From NCBI RefSeq assembly GCF_015832195.1, contig NC_052021.1:1736001-1800000 (forward strand): a stretch of DNA of 64,000 nt, written 5' to 3'. The notes beneath the pieces were generated by a model. That model was not told the DNA's origin, did not search any database, and worked only from the letters and a program-made list of their open reading frames with translations. A program made the translations under genes and the position numbers. Positions 21,501-36,400 of the stretch are shown piece by piece. Origin of the DNA: Motacilla alba alba. Taxonomy: Eukaryota; Chordata; Aves; Passeriformes; Motacillidae. The first letter of the stretch is position 1. Each line of letters begins with the position of its first letter.

Positions 21501-24500
21501 TCCAGTCCATCTTTCTGCTGAGTAATATGCTGTGTGAATATGTTTGGATTTATGTAACAGTTAACTTTCATTGATAATTTTGTCAGGAATGTGCACAAAA
21601 TGTGTTTTTTCTCTTGCTTTTCTGTACTGTTTGTGTACCCAGGTCAGGTTCTTACCTTGAATGCATTTGTTCAGTGCAGTTTATATTTTAAAATATAAAA
21701 GATAAAATAATTCATTTTGAGTGACTGACTCTTACAGCCAGCAATAGATTGCGAAGTGTGTAGGTAGCACAGTCTCTGCACTTACACTGGTATCTTCCAG
21801 AGAGCAGAAGTGGGTCAAGCAGAGTTCAGCTGGCACTTGCACATTGCCACGGAGCGTGACAATAAAGATGCCACAAACAATGGATACTTTCACTCAGCTA
21901 CCAAAACTGCTGGTGTTGTCCCAACAAGCTTTTATGTTTCTGCATACCTGGGTCTCATTGATATGTCGCACAAAAGTCGTCGTAGTAAAAAGTTCTAATA
22001 ACAAAATGCATTGCTTTCAAGTAAAACCAATTTCCCTTATTTATTCATCCTCTATATAATCCACAGCATCACCATGCCGAGTGTTACCTAGAGCTTTGGA
22101 ACACACCAGAGCTCACCTGACACTGTGTGTCTGGTAGCGTTGTAATTGTGTCTCTGAATGGTGCTCTTGAACTTCTAGGCATTTAATACCTGAACTTGTC
22201 TTGAAACTGTGATGCTGCTTTTGAATTCTTGTATCCTGCTGGTTGTAAACTGTCTGTAACAGAATTCTAACTGGTTTGAGGATTTGGATCAGGTGCCCCA
22301 CAGTAGGTGTAAGAATCAGTACCTTTGCAGGTGTGATTTAGTAATGTTGCAAGTTGTTGTATGTAGTCAAATATTAGTTTAGCTCTCTTTTATTCTTTTC
22401 TTTAAAAGGACAGCAGAATAATGCTGCTGGGTAGATTTGTTTGTTGTTGCTGCAGTTTGATATTTAATTGTAGAAGTTTCCTTGGCTGGATTCCAGCCAA
22501 GGTGACAGATTCCCAATGCCAGGTGTTGTGATAGGAAATTGATTCCCAGGTTATGCAGGGAACCTGCTGACTGAGTGGCTGTTCACATTTCATCACAAAC
22601 AGCTGGGTAGAGGGGAAGAGTGGGGAGGAGGAAAAACCTCTGGGAATCCCAGTCTGAAATCTCCCCACCCTGCTTTTCAGCAGATATCTTTCAAGTACTA
22701 ATTTGCTTTATTATTTTGTTGCGACTTTTTTGGTGATATACAGGATTTGTTTGAGTTTCAGTGGGTTTTCTTCCCTGTATTGCTTAAATCTTTTTAGTTT
22801 TCCTGACATAGGCCATCCCGTTACATTCCTGTTTTATCATGCAAGGGGCAGAGACAGCTGGAGAATTGCAGCCTTCATTTTCGGTCCCTTTTTAGCAAGG
22901 CTGGATGGTAGCCAGCAGAGCAGATCTAAAATAGCAGAAATTGCTGCCACGTGTGTTGTAGAAATGAGCAGCTGGAGAAGAAGTACCTTGCAGTACTGGT
23001 CTCAAGAACACACTTGTCTCACAGGGCAAGCTGCTTTGCTGTAAAACAGTCCAGTGCGTGTGCGCAGAGCACGAGTTGAAGGAGAGAAGGCAATTTTCCC
23101 TCCAGGTATCAGGTACATGCTGGGCAGATGCCTTGTTACACTTCCAGCTTGGACACTCTAATACAACAGAGCTGTGGAAGCTCTCCTGAGCAGCTGGAAG
23201 GACTCCTGTCTGTTTCACAAGGCAGTCTACATCTATGAAAGACCTTCCTTTTCAGCTTCTCTCCTCATGCCTTGTTTTATTGAAGTACTATTCAGGCGAG
23301 TTAAACACTTGATTAACATTAAATGTAACTATTAGAATATTCATGTTACAAGTTGTGAAGTCTTGGGAAAGAGTTTGCAAAAGCAACTTCAGGGTATTCT
23401 CTATAAATAGAGAAAATGCTGCCTTTGTCAAGTATCCCCTCTGGTATAAGAAAGCCATATGTAATGTGACTAAACAGATGAAAGTATGGACTAGCTGCTT
23501 ACCAGTATTGAACCTGATTTTTCTCTCTTGGTGTTCTTCCTGAAGTCAAGCTAAGAAGTACTCTTTTTTTAATTTTTCTTTTTCTTTGAGGAGAGGCATG
23601 ACGTTTTCATTATGACAAGGAGAGGAAAAAGGAGTGACTGTTAGTACTGGGACACCTATGGATGGCAGCACATCTAGAAATTCTCAGACCAGCCATGGGA
23701 TCCAGTAATATGCTTGTAGAGAATGTGCAGTCAGCATTTTCAGTCTTGTGATTTGAGCATGTAGGGAGGCACAGTACAAAAGGGGACGTGTGGGGACCAT
23801 GCAATGTACAATACTGGTGATCCATGGACAAAAGCCAAATTTGTATAGTGTGATTTTTGGGTAGCAGTGGCTCAATGTGTAGTGTTGATAAGAGCTGGCT
23901 GTGCAGATGATGTTCTGAGCAGTGAATTTATTTTGTTGCCTACTTCACCCTTTAAAGAAAAGGAAGATGAATCCACTTTAGGCGTTATTTTCAATGAAGA
24001 CAGTTGAAAAAAAAGATGATTCTAATGCAACATGGAATTTAAGAACATATAAAAACTCCCTTAATAGCACACTGGATTGGACACCAGGTCCCTCTGTGAG
24101 CACCGGGCTCTAAAGCAAGCTGTGCCCTTACCTTGTCTGGCAAGGATTTTGCGGGGTGAAGGAGAGGGTGCAGAGCTCTGCAGATCAGGAATAACCTGTG
24201 CGAGTGCTGCAGCCAGCGCGCAGGGCAGGGCTGGAGCTTGGCCTGTGCTCTGCCAGCCCTTCCCCAGTGGAAGTGTAACCTGAGACACGGCAGGAGCCCT
24301 GATCCCGGGGGAGAAGGGGGAGGGAGACTTTTGTCTCTGTGAAATCTCAGTGCAAAATAGAGGCAGGTTCCTCAAGCCCAGAGTGGGGTTTTCTGGAGGA
24401 AGAGTGCCCTGCCCTGGAGCTAGGAGCAGCAGGGGCAGGGGGTAGAGCTGGGGCAGGGCTTGACCACAGTGACAGAGGCACAGAGACAGTGCTGGAGCCC

Positions 24501-25320
24501 TCTGGTGCCACCGACTACACTGGCTTTCATCTTGACTCCTCTGTCTGCGTTCTGCCTGCCTGTGTGACCCCGATGGTGACATCCTCTCTTGTGGAGCTGC
24601 CGGCTGAGCCGAGCACAGGAGCCTGAGCTGCCATCAGAGGCCTCATCAGCTGAAGCATCAAACCACCCTCGGGGCAGGTTAACTCCTCCTCTGGCATTTT
24701 GTGACTGGCCTTGTAACTCCCGGCAGGCAAAATTCCTGTGGCCAGGCCGGTGGAAAAGTGGGGAGCAAGCAGAGCATCAGCAGGACAGCTTTCTGCAAAT
24801 GCACAGCCTCCCCCATCAGTCAGACCCTGGGGCAGGCTGGGTTTGCTGCTAGCCTGGTTCGCAGCCGAGCCCGTGGTGGCGGCTGAGCGCTCTGCAAGGG
24901 ACACTGGGCCCCGGGCATGGAGGAGAAATGGGGCAGGAAGCCGGTGTGCCGGTGTGCTGAAGAAGGGGCTGGATGTAATGCGTCTGGAGCTCGGGAGTGA
25001 AATGAACTGTAAGGTGCATTCATAACTAGTGGAAGACTGAATTAGCTTCTTTCTTTGTGGACGTTTTAAGCAAAGCATCACGCATCGGAAAAAACGCTGG
25101 GGCTGGAGGGGATGGATTGAGCCAGCACCAAGATTCCTGAGACTCAGCTCCAGGACCTGCTGCTGCTGCTGGAGAAGGTAAAGGCGGAGGGCGCACGGCA
25201 CCGAGGGGGGGGATGGCTGCCCGCAGGGGCAGGCGCTGCTGCCCAGTGCCGTGTGAGCGCCTGAAATCCGCAGCTGCTTTTAGTCTTACGTCCTCCAGAA
25301 ATGTGCATACACACACACAG

Positions 25321-25356
25321 GAAAAAAAAACAGAAAGAAAGAAAAAAAAAAAAAAG
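25321..25356 (+). repeat. A-rich low-complexity run
   Basis: GAAAAAAAAACAGAAAGAAA followed by a longer A run. A short CA run (ACACACACAC) sits just upstream. Confidence 0.7.
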
Positions 25357-27451
25357 CTGCCCCACGAAATGATGCTTTTAACCTTTTCTAAAAATTTATA
25401 AAAGTGGACATGATGAAATAGCTAAGGAGAAATCAGGCTCAGATGCATTCAAGTAGCTACACTAAATATTTAAGTATACACATTAATATTTACTACATCA
25501 TACTGGTGAGTGTTTATCCATCATTTTCATTTGCTACCTGCAGTTAGTACATATGCAACCGAGTGTTCTAGTGACCTCTGCAGTCTAAAGAGACCAGGCT
25601 GCAGTGAAGGGCTTTGTCTACACAGGAAGTACAGCTGAATGTTCCTAATGCAAGTTTGTCGCGAAAAGTGACAATGTAATTGCAGAAAACACCCGCTAGC
25701 GTCACGATTGTGGGTCAGACTTCTGCTCCTGGTACCGGCTGCTGCCTCCCAGCCCTGCCGTTTTCACTCGGGGCGTTGGTTCTGGTCAGTAAATCCCTTT
25801 GCAGGTGCCGGGGTGGGGGAGCCTTGGGTCATTAACCCTGGAGTCTCCTTTACTCCTGCTGCCGCGGGGCTCGTGTCGGTCTGTCCTGCGGAGCATCCCG
25901 GCAGGCTGCTCTTGTCTGAGCGACCTTTGGCAGAGGCAGACAGTGACAACGCCACAGGACCGCCGCAGTTCTTGCCGTGTTCTGTGTGGTCTGGGCAGGG
26001 TCAGTGAGGACTGCTCTCTGCGGAAGGCGCTGTAGGGGTGCCAAGCTCTCATTGCCAGCCCAGCGCAGGTGAGGGATACCCGAGCAGCGCAGGGCTTGCT
26101 TTGTGGCAGCTCAGCTTTGATGTGAAGTGCTTTCTGCATTAACTTTCCCAAGGCTCGAGGATAGGAAGCATTAACAATCCAACCAGGAATGCTGCAGTGG
26201 AGACATTCAGCTCTTCAGCTCAGTAGTAACTGAGGAGTACTTGGTGAGGTGCAAACAAATCTCTTTTCAGTTGGATTTCCAAAGGTTAGTAGGGATTTTC
26301 ATAGCCGTCAATTGGAGATGTTTATTTTTACTTTTCCCTGACGGTAGCTCTGCAATCCTCTCTGTCTAGGGATTAATTGTATCTTAATTCATATTCCTAA
26401 TCCATATATCTTAGTTCAGTTATATCTAGAAGTGCATCTTACTTCATTTCTAGCAGGACTGGAAATTAGATCACAAAAGCTTTTTGCTGAAGCTAACTAG
26501 CAATTCTTCAAGAAAGAATTCAAAACTGCACTTTTTCTCAAAGCAAAAGAAATTGCCAACTTTTGGAAGACTGAGAAATTCTTAATGATACATTTCAAAA
26601 CGTTTAACAGGAAAATATCTGATGTCTAGCCTGTGTTATCCTTGGCTAGTTCAACCTCTTCATTATTTCTTAGTACTGTCTTAACTTAAATCACATAATT
26701 CTTTTTTTCCTGGTTCTGGTATTTACTCTTTCCCAATAATTTGTATAGAATAGCCCCTCCCTGTTGCAGCCCCATTTTCTGGCTATAAAATTTCTCTCTT
26801 CCTGAGTCATTTCTTGGGCACTCTGATAACTTCACCGAACTGGTAACATCTGGTAATGGCAGCTGGAGATCATCTTCCCTAATCACAAATTAACCTGCTG
26901 ACCTCTTAACTCAATCCAGGTGGTAAGGAGAGGGGTTATAAGGAACAGGAGTGCTTTGTTAGTCTCCACCTAAAAAGCAGTAACATCCATGGGTACGTTG
27001 GGAATGGTTCTCTCTTACTACAGTTAAGTTTTAGATCACTGATGAAAAATTATATGTTATTGCTGGCCTCTTGGGGATGATTTGGAGAACTTGAACCCCC
27101 TTAATCCCAGTAACCTCTTTTCTGATGCACAGAATACAGAAGTAAGTTACCTCGGTAAATTAATTAGATTATTTCCCCTATTATCCTGCCTCTTGCTGCA
27201 GTAACAGCCAAAGGGGTTTCTTACAAGTTAGCATTCTCTCACTTGTCTTTATGAATTTCACTTTATCAGAACATTAATGTTGAAGTGACATTTTCATGAT
27301 TTTACTTGAATTTCTGGAAGCTTAACTGGAAAAAAATTTCTATTTGTGTGTCTTTATTTAGGTAATTTTCTGATTTTAAATTATATATTCTATGCCTTCT
27401 CTTCCAAAAGTCATCATAATGGCCATTTTCTGCTCTGGATTACTTTTCTCC

Positions 27452-27472
27452 CATATATATATATATATATAT
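27452..27472. repeat. (TA)n microsatellite
   Basis: About ten TA dinucleotides in the spacer before STOX1. Confidence 0.85.
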
Positions 27473-30400
27473 GCAAGTGCCTTGCAAGAAAAGCAAGTAC
27501 ACAACTAATATGCAAAGGGCAATGTTTTCTTGGGTTTTGGGTTTTTAAAAGAAATTACCATATTTATAAAATGAAGCTATTGGTATCAGTTTTGCTGTCT
27601 GTATTTAACAGATTTAACATTTTACTGCAGTTCTAATCTCTCTGCTGTCATGTAACTGTTTGCAAAAATGAGAAATTCAAGAAGCCGCTTGGGTTTTTCA
27701 CGTTTCCTGACTAAAGGCTGGGATGTTGGGAACCAAGCACTGTGGCTCCTAGGAGACATCTCCTGCAATTGTAGCAATACATCTGCACATTCCAGCAGCA
27801 TTTGTGAAATTTCACCAATACCTGGGTGCACCAGGTGCCAGAGATGGGAATCACGTAGCCTGCAGTATCTTCATCCTGGGTTGTGGCACACGGAAAGAGT
27901 TGGGAACGAGTTTTCAGACTGATGAGAATAATGAGCCAATGCTTTCGAGGTTTTTCCTTTTAAACCCACAACCACTCGTTTGCTGGGCAGCAGATGAGAA
28001 GCAAGGGGCACTCGGCACCGCAGCGCTGATTTTGCCGAGTCCCATTTCAGTGAAGAGTTATCCAGACCCTGTTTAGTGCTGGGTTTAAAGCCCTGGGCAC
28101 TCCGAACTCCTCCTCACTGCTTATCTCAAGGAGCCTTCCTTGTATCAGAAGACACTGTGGTCCCACAAATCGCTGCTCTTTATCCCAGCAGCTCAAACGA
28201 GGTTTGTTCTAGGGAAACACACCGGGGCGCTGGACATCCTGACTTCACAGAACAGGCTGCACCTTGACTCACGCTGGTCACCGAGGTTTAATCAAATAAA
28301 GGGAAAATTCAGTCCCAAAACCATGTAACTAACACAATCTGCCCTGCTGTGTTTATTCCCAGATAAAATCCAGAACTGTCTCTCTCGTCCCTTCTGATAG
28401 GGGTCCCGTGGGATGAATGGCACACACAGGACTGGGTAGGAGCTTTTTTTTCTTCTTGGGAGATGGAGGGGAAGAAAAGGGGAAAATCACGGCAATTAAA
28501 ATTTTCCTCAGAGGGTGAAGCAGGGGCTAATTTTAAAACCTCTTGATCTGATAACTGAGCAAACTCTGCAGGAATGCCGACAGCTCTCTGTGCACCATCT
28601 CCCGTGTATAGCTGAGGTGTTCTGTCAATTGTTCACCAAACGAGGGGCGAACTGCTCCCTCCCACCCCCCTTTCCCGTCCAGCCCGGGGGATGCATGCAG
28701 GGCCGCGCTGGGAGAGGAGCAGGGGACTCTCAGCTGAGATATTATTGTATTATAAATGCTCGATTTGAGCGCACTGACCTCCTGAGCCTTTGGAGAGAGA
28801 AACTGGGGTGACAGTCCAGGAGAATGCATCTCAGTGGCTGCTTGCTTGCTGTCCTTGTCGTCACCAGCTCGTTTCTGCCATCCCAGCCTGCCTTCTCTCT
28901 GCCAGCCCCATTTTCCATGTGCCTGAACAGCCCGACTCCTTAGTGCTTCCCGTCGAGTAGAAGAGCAAATATCGAAATGAAACGTTTTTGCTTAACTTTT
29001 AGAGGCTGAATTTGCTGTCGGTTCAGCATCTCTGTCGCAGCACTACAAATTATTCGCAAGGAAAGCTAAGAAAGCCCTGTCCTTTCCGGTTAGGCTGAAG
29101 CTGGGATGGCCACGCAGACTGGGACTTTTCTGTGGACAGGTAATGTGCTGGTCACCTTTTCCAGTGAGGGCTCTGCTGCAGGCTGGAAATTTGGATCTCT
29201 TGGGAAATATCCTATTGAAGAGTGACATTGAAAGGACAGTACACTTTTCTGTAAAGTGTCGAATTTTATACATTTTTGCTGGAGGTATTGAATGAACTGG
29301 AATGAGATCAGACAAGGAATTGTTTTATGCTCTTGTTTGTGCATTTGTAGAGTAATCTGATAGGTCTAACTCCTCACTTTTCCTTGTGTGACTCCCGCAG
29401 AACATAAGGAGAAGCACTCAGAGAAGCAGCTAAAAAATGGGCAGATAGTCCCTGAAGCTGCTTTGATACTCTAACAGAATCCCTGTGATAGGAGAGGGAT
29501 GGAACTGAATCTCCTGAAAATGTTCAGCAACATCTTGAGGAGCAGGGAGCAAAACTTCTGCAGTACTTGTGGCCTGCAATAACCTTTCAAAGAGCTGGCA
29601 CAGCTTTGGGGAACTGTATTAGCTCCCAGGTGTAACTTATTTAGTGGGCTCAGCAGGCACTGCCTGCCTGGCTGTGGAGATCCTCATGGTCAGCTTCTCT
29701 GCATGCTTGTTCCAGCTTTTGGGAAGAGTTTTGAAGTGCCACTAGTACACCTGGGGTCCATCTGCAGCTGGGTATTTGAGCATTTCCTGCTTATTAGCAA
29801 TTCTCAGAGTGGCTTAAAATGAGAGACAAATTCCTGTCCCCAAGCTACCTGGCAAGCTTTTAGGACAGATTTGTTTTCATTTGAGTAATTTAAATTTGTT
29901 CACAGCGACGAATATCAGGATCAGCACGGTCCTGCTGCACGTTTACTGAAGCCACAGATGAAACTATGGCCTTGTGAGTGGCTGATTTCTGTTTGGCCTA
30001 CAAAAGGTCAGGACTCTGGAGTGGATGTTGTTTGTCAGGCACTGCAGTTGTACACAGGAACACACAACTTTAATGAGGATGGCAGCTCAGCAAGAGCCTG
30101 GGGATGTGCCTCGTGGGATTCCTTTCTTTTGGAGTCCCTTTCTTCCAGTGTCTTTCATCCTGCCCCACAAACAGGGATGTAGGTTTACAAGTCAAAGGAG
30201 AATAATTTTGTACTTCAATGGTGCTGGCTTCTGTGAAATGTAACTCACAGCACGGGGTCGTGCTTTGCATTGAACTGGTTAGGGTTATTTAGAATTCTGT
30301 GTCTTTTTATTTTTATCAGGCCTGAAAAGAGTGGATGACCTAAAATGGTGCTTTATTTTGCACTGCTGTGGATAGGCTGCCAAACACGAAGAACAGTTTG

Positions 30401-33400
30401 AGTTTCTAACAGTTTTGTTGTCAAACACTACTTTAAAAGTTATTTTCAGTAAGGCACCTGATTTAGAACAAACTTACTTGCATATTCTGTTGTAATTGGG
30501 TTTTACCTGTAATCACAGTTGTTCCAGTGGTGAGTCTGCTGATATATTTTAAGGAGGAAAAAGGGAAGAAAACATTTGTGCTCTTGGAAGGAACTTTTTA
30601 TCTACCTTGTTATTATTTGCTATTGATCGAATTCTATCAGTGTAAGGATTGTGTAAAACTTACAGCATTTCATAATGTTTAGTACCTAATTTTAGCTGGC
30701 ATTTAGCCCTTACCACTGACTTCACACAATACCCCTGCATGTTTAATGCATGTCCATATAAAATTCTTACTAAGGTGTTAATCCTGTATTACAAAAGCCC
30801 TTTCTCAGGAGAACATGAATTGCCCTGGCCTTAAATGCTATACTGACTACTGACTGAACTCACAGCAGCAAGGTACCAGGGCCTGTGATGTTCTTCAGAA
30901 TCCTGATGCATTTACCAGATCTGCTCAGATTGAATTACTGTAAAAGCACTTGTGCATGCAATTTTTTTCACACTACCCCAACAGCAGTTTCTAATCACAC
31001 TGTTTAGCAAGTACCACTGAACAGAACTGTATAATTTTTTATAATAAGCCCTATTCAACTTCATTTACTCTGATTTTTTTTAATAATCTCTAAGCAGATT
31101 AGTTGGAAAGAACTTGGTATGCATGGTGTATTTCTTGGTGCTAAAGACTTTCAGCAGCAAAAGCTGTTGCTTCTGTCTTTTGGGTGAGAAAAAAATTTAA
31201 GAAAATAGGCTGAGCTGAGCTATATCCTCAGTCTTTTGAATTTTTGCACGTTGAATCATGAAAGGCAGATCTTAACTGCCTTAATGCTCTTTTAGAATCA
31301 GGGTAATTTGAGCAGGCCTAATTTTTTCTGTCTCAGTCAGACAAGACAATAGTTTGTCTTAATATAATGAAGTTAATGAAATAAATTGCATTAGTTTGTA
31401 GTGCTTCTGCTGTGGTCTTTGATATGGTTTCAGAATCAGAGACTTCATTTCAAGGCTACTTTTAGCTTTTTCTGTACTGCCATCTTGCTTCAGCACACGT
31501 GCACTCCATTGCAGTGCAGAGCACCAGCACTCGCAGTGAGCCGTGCTGGAGTCTCCAGCTACATCTGGAGTTCAGCTATGCAAAAAAAGGTAAGAATACA
31601 GGAGCTACCTATTTGAGAGCTGAAGAGAAAACCAACGGTTCTCTCACATGGGCTCTGCTTGGCATTGCCCGTGTGAGGACAGTGTAACCTTGTTTCTCTA
31701 ACTCGCTGTCAGCCCAGAAATCCTCACAGCTCCTGGAGGTCAGAAGCGCCCTTGCTCTGGGCCACAGAAGGCAGGGTGGCTGTGGGAGGCACAGGTATGG
31801 CCCCAGCTGGCCCAGGTGACTGCTGCACTGCGCTGTTCCTGCTCAAAGGGGGTCAGACCCGGCTGCTCTGGGCTTTACTCGGTCACAGCCTGGGGACTGC
31901 TGGGGCTGGACAGTGCACAAGCTCCCTGGGCACGCTGCTCCACTGCTGTGCTGTCCTTAAAGCTGAGAAGGTTTCCAGGATAGCGAATCTGAACCTCTGC
32001 TGTTTCATTGTCCTGCCACACTCTGCTGTGCGGAGCCTGGTTCCATCTTCTCAGGAGGCTGCTGCAGGTCCCTCCAAAGCTGCTGCTTCTCCAGGTTCTA
32101 CAAGAGCCATTCCCTCAGCTGTGCCACCAGGGCAGGTGCTCCAGGCCTGCCCATCTTGGTGTCCTGCTGAATTTGCCCCTATTCCTTAGCTACTTCATAG
32201 ACTGTATAACTTATTTTTGCCCCTGAAATTGTTCTACACTTTCAGCATCCCGCAGACACATGCACATCTCTGTAATTTCCTTTGGAGGCTTCACCTTGGT
32301 CTGTGGGATTCAACAACCCAGTATCTTCACCGTTAGTGTTCTGCTAAACTGGCTTTTGAAAAAACTTTTATTTACTAATTTACTATTTACTGAGTCCTCT
32401 GTAATACCGTGGAGTTGCTCAGTTGCACTGTTGTTCTTCTATGACATGAAAAATTTGGATTTGAAATTTGGATTAACTGAAACATGGAAAGGGTGTTTTT
32501 TTAGCACTAAAGCCATGGAGACAGTTTTGGGAACTGCAGACTAAAGTCCTCAAGTTCAGAATAGTGCTGTTTGATCTGCAGTATCCAAATAATTCCTCTG
32601 AGACCTCTTATGGTGGTAAAGATGCTGCTTTTCATTTCTGAACAGGTTTGTTTTGTTTTGTTTTTCCCCGTGGACCATAAATTGCAGCCTACTGAAAGGG
32701 TGCAGAAAGTTATTTTCTAGTAAAGGGGACATCCTTAAGGTTGGATATCCATTTACAGAGAGTAGAAGGAAAAGTGGCTGTGCACATCCATGAACATCCC
32801 GGGCAGGTGTGAAGTTGCCCCTATACCAATGAAGTCTTGTTCTCAGCTGAATGAAAAACCTCCTTGCCATGGGATTTGTCCTAAAACAAGATCTGAGGCC
32901 TGCTTAGTTCCCCTGCGTGGTGTGCTGGTGGCTCCTGAACTCATCCAAGCGAGGGGCCTGGGTCCAAGGGAAGCTCCCACTGCACAAGCTCTGACAGCCT
33001 CTGCTGCATGGGGTGGGACTGGGACCGGTGTTGCCTGGGACTGAGCCGTCTTCAGCTCTGTCGCCCTGATCCAGGATTTGCTGGAAAACCTTTGCAGGGA
33101 GCTGTGCTCTCCTTTGGACAGCTCTGTGGGTGCTGCTCCTCTGAAAGCCTGGAACGTGACTGCCCTGGGCTGGGGTATGTGTGAGCTGAAGTCAGGGACT
33201 GTGCCAAGTGAATGTCGGTTCATTCTGGGGAAGGGAAACACGACCATAGGTGTATCTTACTTCCAAGCATCACATTGTATACTTTTCATGTCTGCCTTTT
33301 ATGTGCCAGCACACTTCCAGGCACAGGAGGCAGCAGGAATATTGCAGCAGCTGGAGCTGACCTTTAGCTGTACAGGCACAGGAATGCACAGCGTCATCCC

Positions 33401-36400
33401 GATGCTTTTACAGTGAATCTTTCACTCTGGAGGTAAACACCTAGCCAACCCCCATTACTGCTTGCTGCTTAGAACAAAGCTTTGGACATTAAAGAGCTAT
33501 TTGAATTTCTGAGATTCATTGCAGAAGAGAGGGCACAGCTGGAGAGCAGTTTTAGTGGGGAAATGCCAGGGTTGCGAAGGGGATTTTTTGGATAAGGCCA
33601 AGTGGAAAAGCTGTGGTTGTGTCAAATTCCTGCAGCAGTGGATGGCAGCACCTCAGGACAGTTAAAGGAGTTAGAGACACTGCCAGTGCCTTGTTTATTC
33701 CTGTTCTGTTGTTTGGCTCCATGGTGGTTGTTTTGCAACTTGCTTGGGCCTGTTTAGTTTTGTGTTATTTTTTGTCTCCTTGCAATGAACGTTTTGAATC
33801 AATCTGTCTTTTACCACCAAGCCTGACACTAAATGCTGAAACAGTTAAAGATGACCTTCCTTGCTATCAGCTGTGCTCTGTGTGTTCAATGCATACATGA
33901 ATGGACTGAACAGCCATCAGCATGCTCCATTATATGAAAAATAATTATCTGCAGTGCTGGTGCTCGTAGTTGAATTTTTCTGCCAGTTTTGCAGTGAATG
34001 CCCCAAAGGTGGACGTGCTTGTGCAGTTCTGCTTGTTGGCTTTTGTGCCAGCTGTGGGTGAAGTGCAGATCTCTGGACACCTTGGGCTGTGCTCTCTTGA
34101 ACAGTGCATTTGGAGCTGCATTCCTGCCAATGTGTTCAGGCAGCGCCAGTGGAGCTTGAAACCTGCTCCCAAGATGCTCCTGCAGCATCCACCTGGACAG
34201 GTCAGTGCCCTTGCTAAGAGGTGAAGGGTTCATCTTTTTGGAAGTCAGAGATAGACATTTCAATGGCAAAAGCTTGCCCACTGTGCTCACTTTAGGAAAA
34301 CTGTACCACATGAGTGCATTGGTGTCTGCTGTGTGACTTGTTCCTGCCTGGGCACTTGGGCAGAGGTTGCAGGAGAGAGCTCTTCCTGTTCCTCCTGAGT
34401 CTTGTTTTGTCCTCACCATATCATCCTGTGGGGTTTTTTATTAGCTGGTGAAAGAAATTATGGCTCTGGGTTGCCATTAGCACTAAGATTAGAGTAAGGA
34501 TTTCATGATGGCTCTTGGGCAGGAACCTCAGAAAGCACTTAGAAGTCGTATTTCCAAAAATTTGTTAACACTTGCACTTGGGAATAGGCTTTCATGTGTT
34601 GTTGGGAAGGCAGAAAAAGCAGTTGGCTTTTGTTGGTTTTTGTTTGCTTCTTATTAAGTTGTATGGCATCATCCTTTGAAAGTTATAAGGAATAAAAAGT
34701 TAAGAACTGAGTAAGGATAAGTTGCTCATAGAAATTTTGGGACTATAAAAACCAGAAAATTGTGACCAAATGGAGGGCACTCTTTGCCTAAATGTCCTAA
34801 TTTGGGAATGTCTGTCCTGGCAAGAATCAGTAGGTACAGAAATATGACATTTTCATGTGCTTGTAGCTTCTTTGATGTCAGCTGAAGAAGTGTTGGTGGC
34901 CTGAAAGTGACACTTAATTGTTTCTCTGAGGGTTGTACAAAATAATCAAAGAACAGATATTTGCTGAGAGCTTTTGTTTGTTTCAGTAGTAGATTAGACA
35001 CATTACAAGATCTGACAGTTTCATTTAATTGAACCATTTACTCTTTGCTTCACTAAAAGGATGTTTCTGAAAACAGGACCTAGTACAGCACCAGTACAGA
35101 GTACTTGTGCCAAAATAAGAGTTTCTCTGTTACATACTTAAAATTGAAAATGTTAATCTTAACTGCCTTTACAATTTATATAGATTTTTTATTCTTTAAT
35201 AAGAACACATCTTGTAAACTCATTAATGTTCAAAAAGGGTTTTGCTGGAGTTCCCAAATTTCTGTGATGTTCTTATTAAAGAATTTTAAGGAACAAAATT
35301 TTAATATGTGATTTTTGCTGTAAAATGTGATTATGATGCACTCTAGTCTAGAGAAAAGCAGAAGCCTTGCAGTGGTAGCAGTACTGCTCTTGCTTATGAT
35401 CTTCTGCAAAAAGTGAATTACATCGAACAAGCCAAGGCTCTCATGCAGAGAGGCACAGGATCTGTGGCATCTTTTGTATAATCCATTCCATGATAGATTC
35501 TCCCAACTACAAAACAGAAACATCAATCTTCTATTTCCACGTGCTGTGTCTCCTCTGCCCAACAGATGTTTTGGGTTTTTTTCTGGAATGGATTTACTCC
35601 TAGTCCTTTATTGTTCTGTGAACAGTTTACCTGAACTCTTAAGAAGTAAATTGAGTGCTGTTGTAACAAATGCCTCTCTGTTCAATTCCCCAGAATTAGC
35701 CTGGGTTTCACCCAGATAAACTTGTCTTGTGTGTAATTTTTCTGAATAGCCTGAAGATGCACAAACTGTGCAACTGTTAAACAACTCAGTGAAAAATGAT
35801 AATGCTCACATTACAGAGATGGAACAAAAATCACTTTGTGCTAGTCAAGAATAACCAGAGGCTTTTCTGTGCGCTGAAATGCTCATATTACAGATGATTT
35901 CCTACACTGCAACCAGTAAGTGCTCCAAAAAGGGTATTCTTGGGTTTTAGGTGTCCAGGTAATGAGCAGAGTTTGAGCAGACCTGTAAAGCAAATGGAAG
36001 GATAAGAACACCTGAGCCCTGGCCGGCTGCCGAGATTGGCTTTAGCTAATGTGGCTCTGCAAAAGCTGCGGGGTGTGGAGGGAAGGAGGCTGTGTTCAGA
36101 CCAGCAGGGGCCAAGCTCCGTTCCTGACTGCTGGCAGTGCCCTCACTGAGGTGTAGGCAAGGCCCTCCTAAGACTATGAAGATGGCAGGAAGGTGAAGGT
36201 GATTGTCATCAGATTTATGTAGAGTAGGGAAGCGGGCAGGGCATTCTGCAGGGGGGCTTTGAGGACAGCTCCTAAGGAGCTTTAATGAAAATGCTGCTCT
36301 GGTGATTTTGCATCAGGCCTATGAGACAGAGCTTGCACAAATTGATAGGTCTTCTCCACGTGCAAATCTAAGGAATGCAGCTTTTAAGTATTTCCAATGA

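Noticed and set aside
24527..25201. A 224-codon minus-strand open frame in the CCAR1-STOX1 spacer
   Set aside because: It lies in a GC-richer stretch where chance open frames lengthen. No domain, splice context or family resemblance was seen, and overlapping frames of similar length exist on the plus strand.
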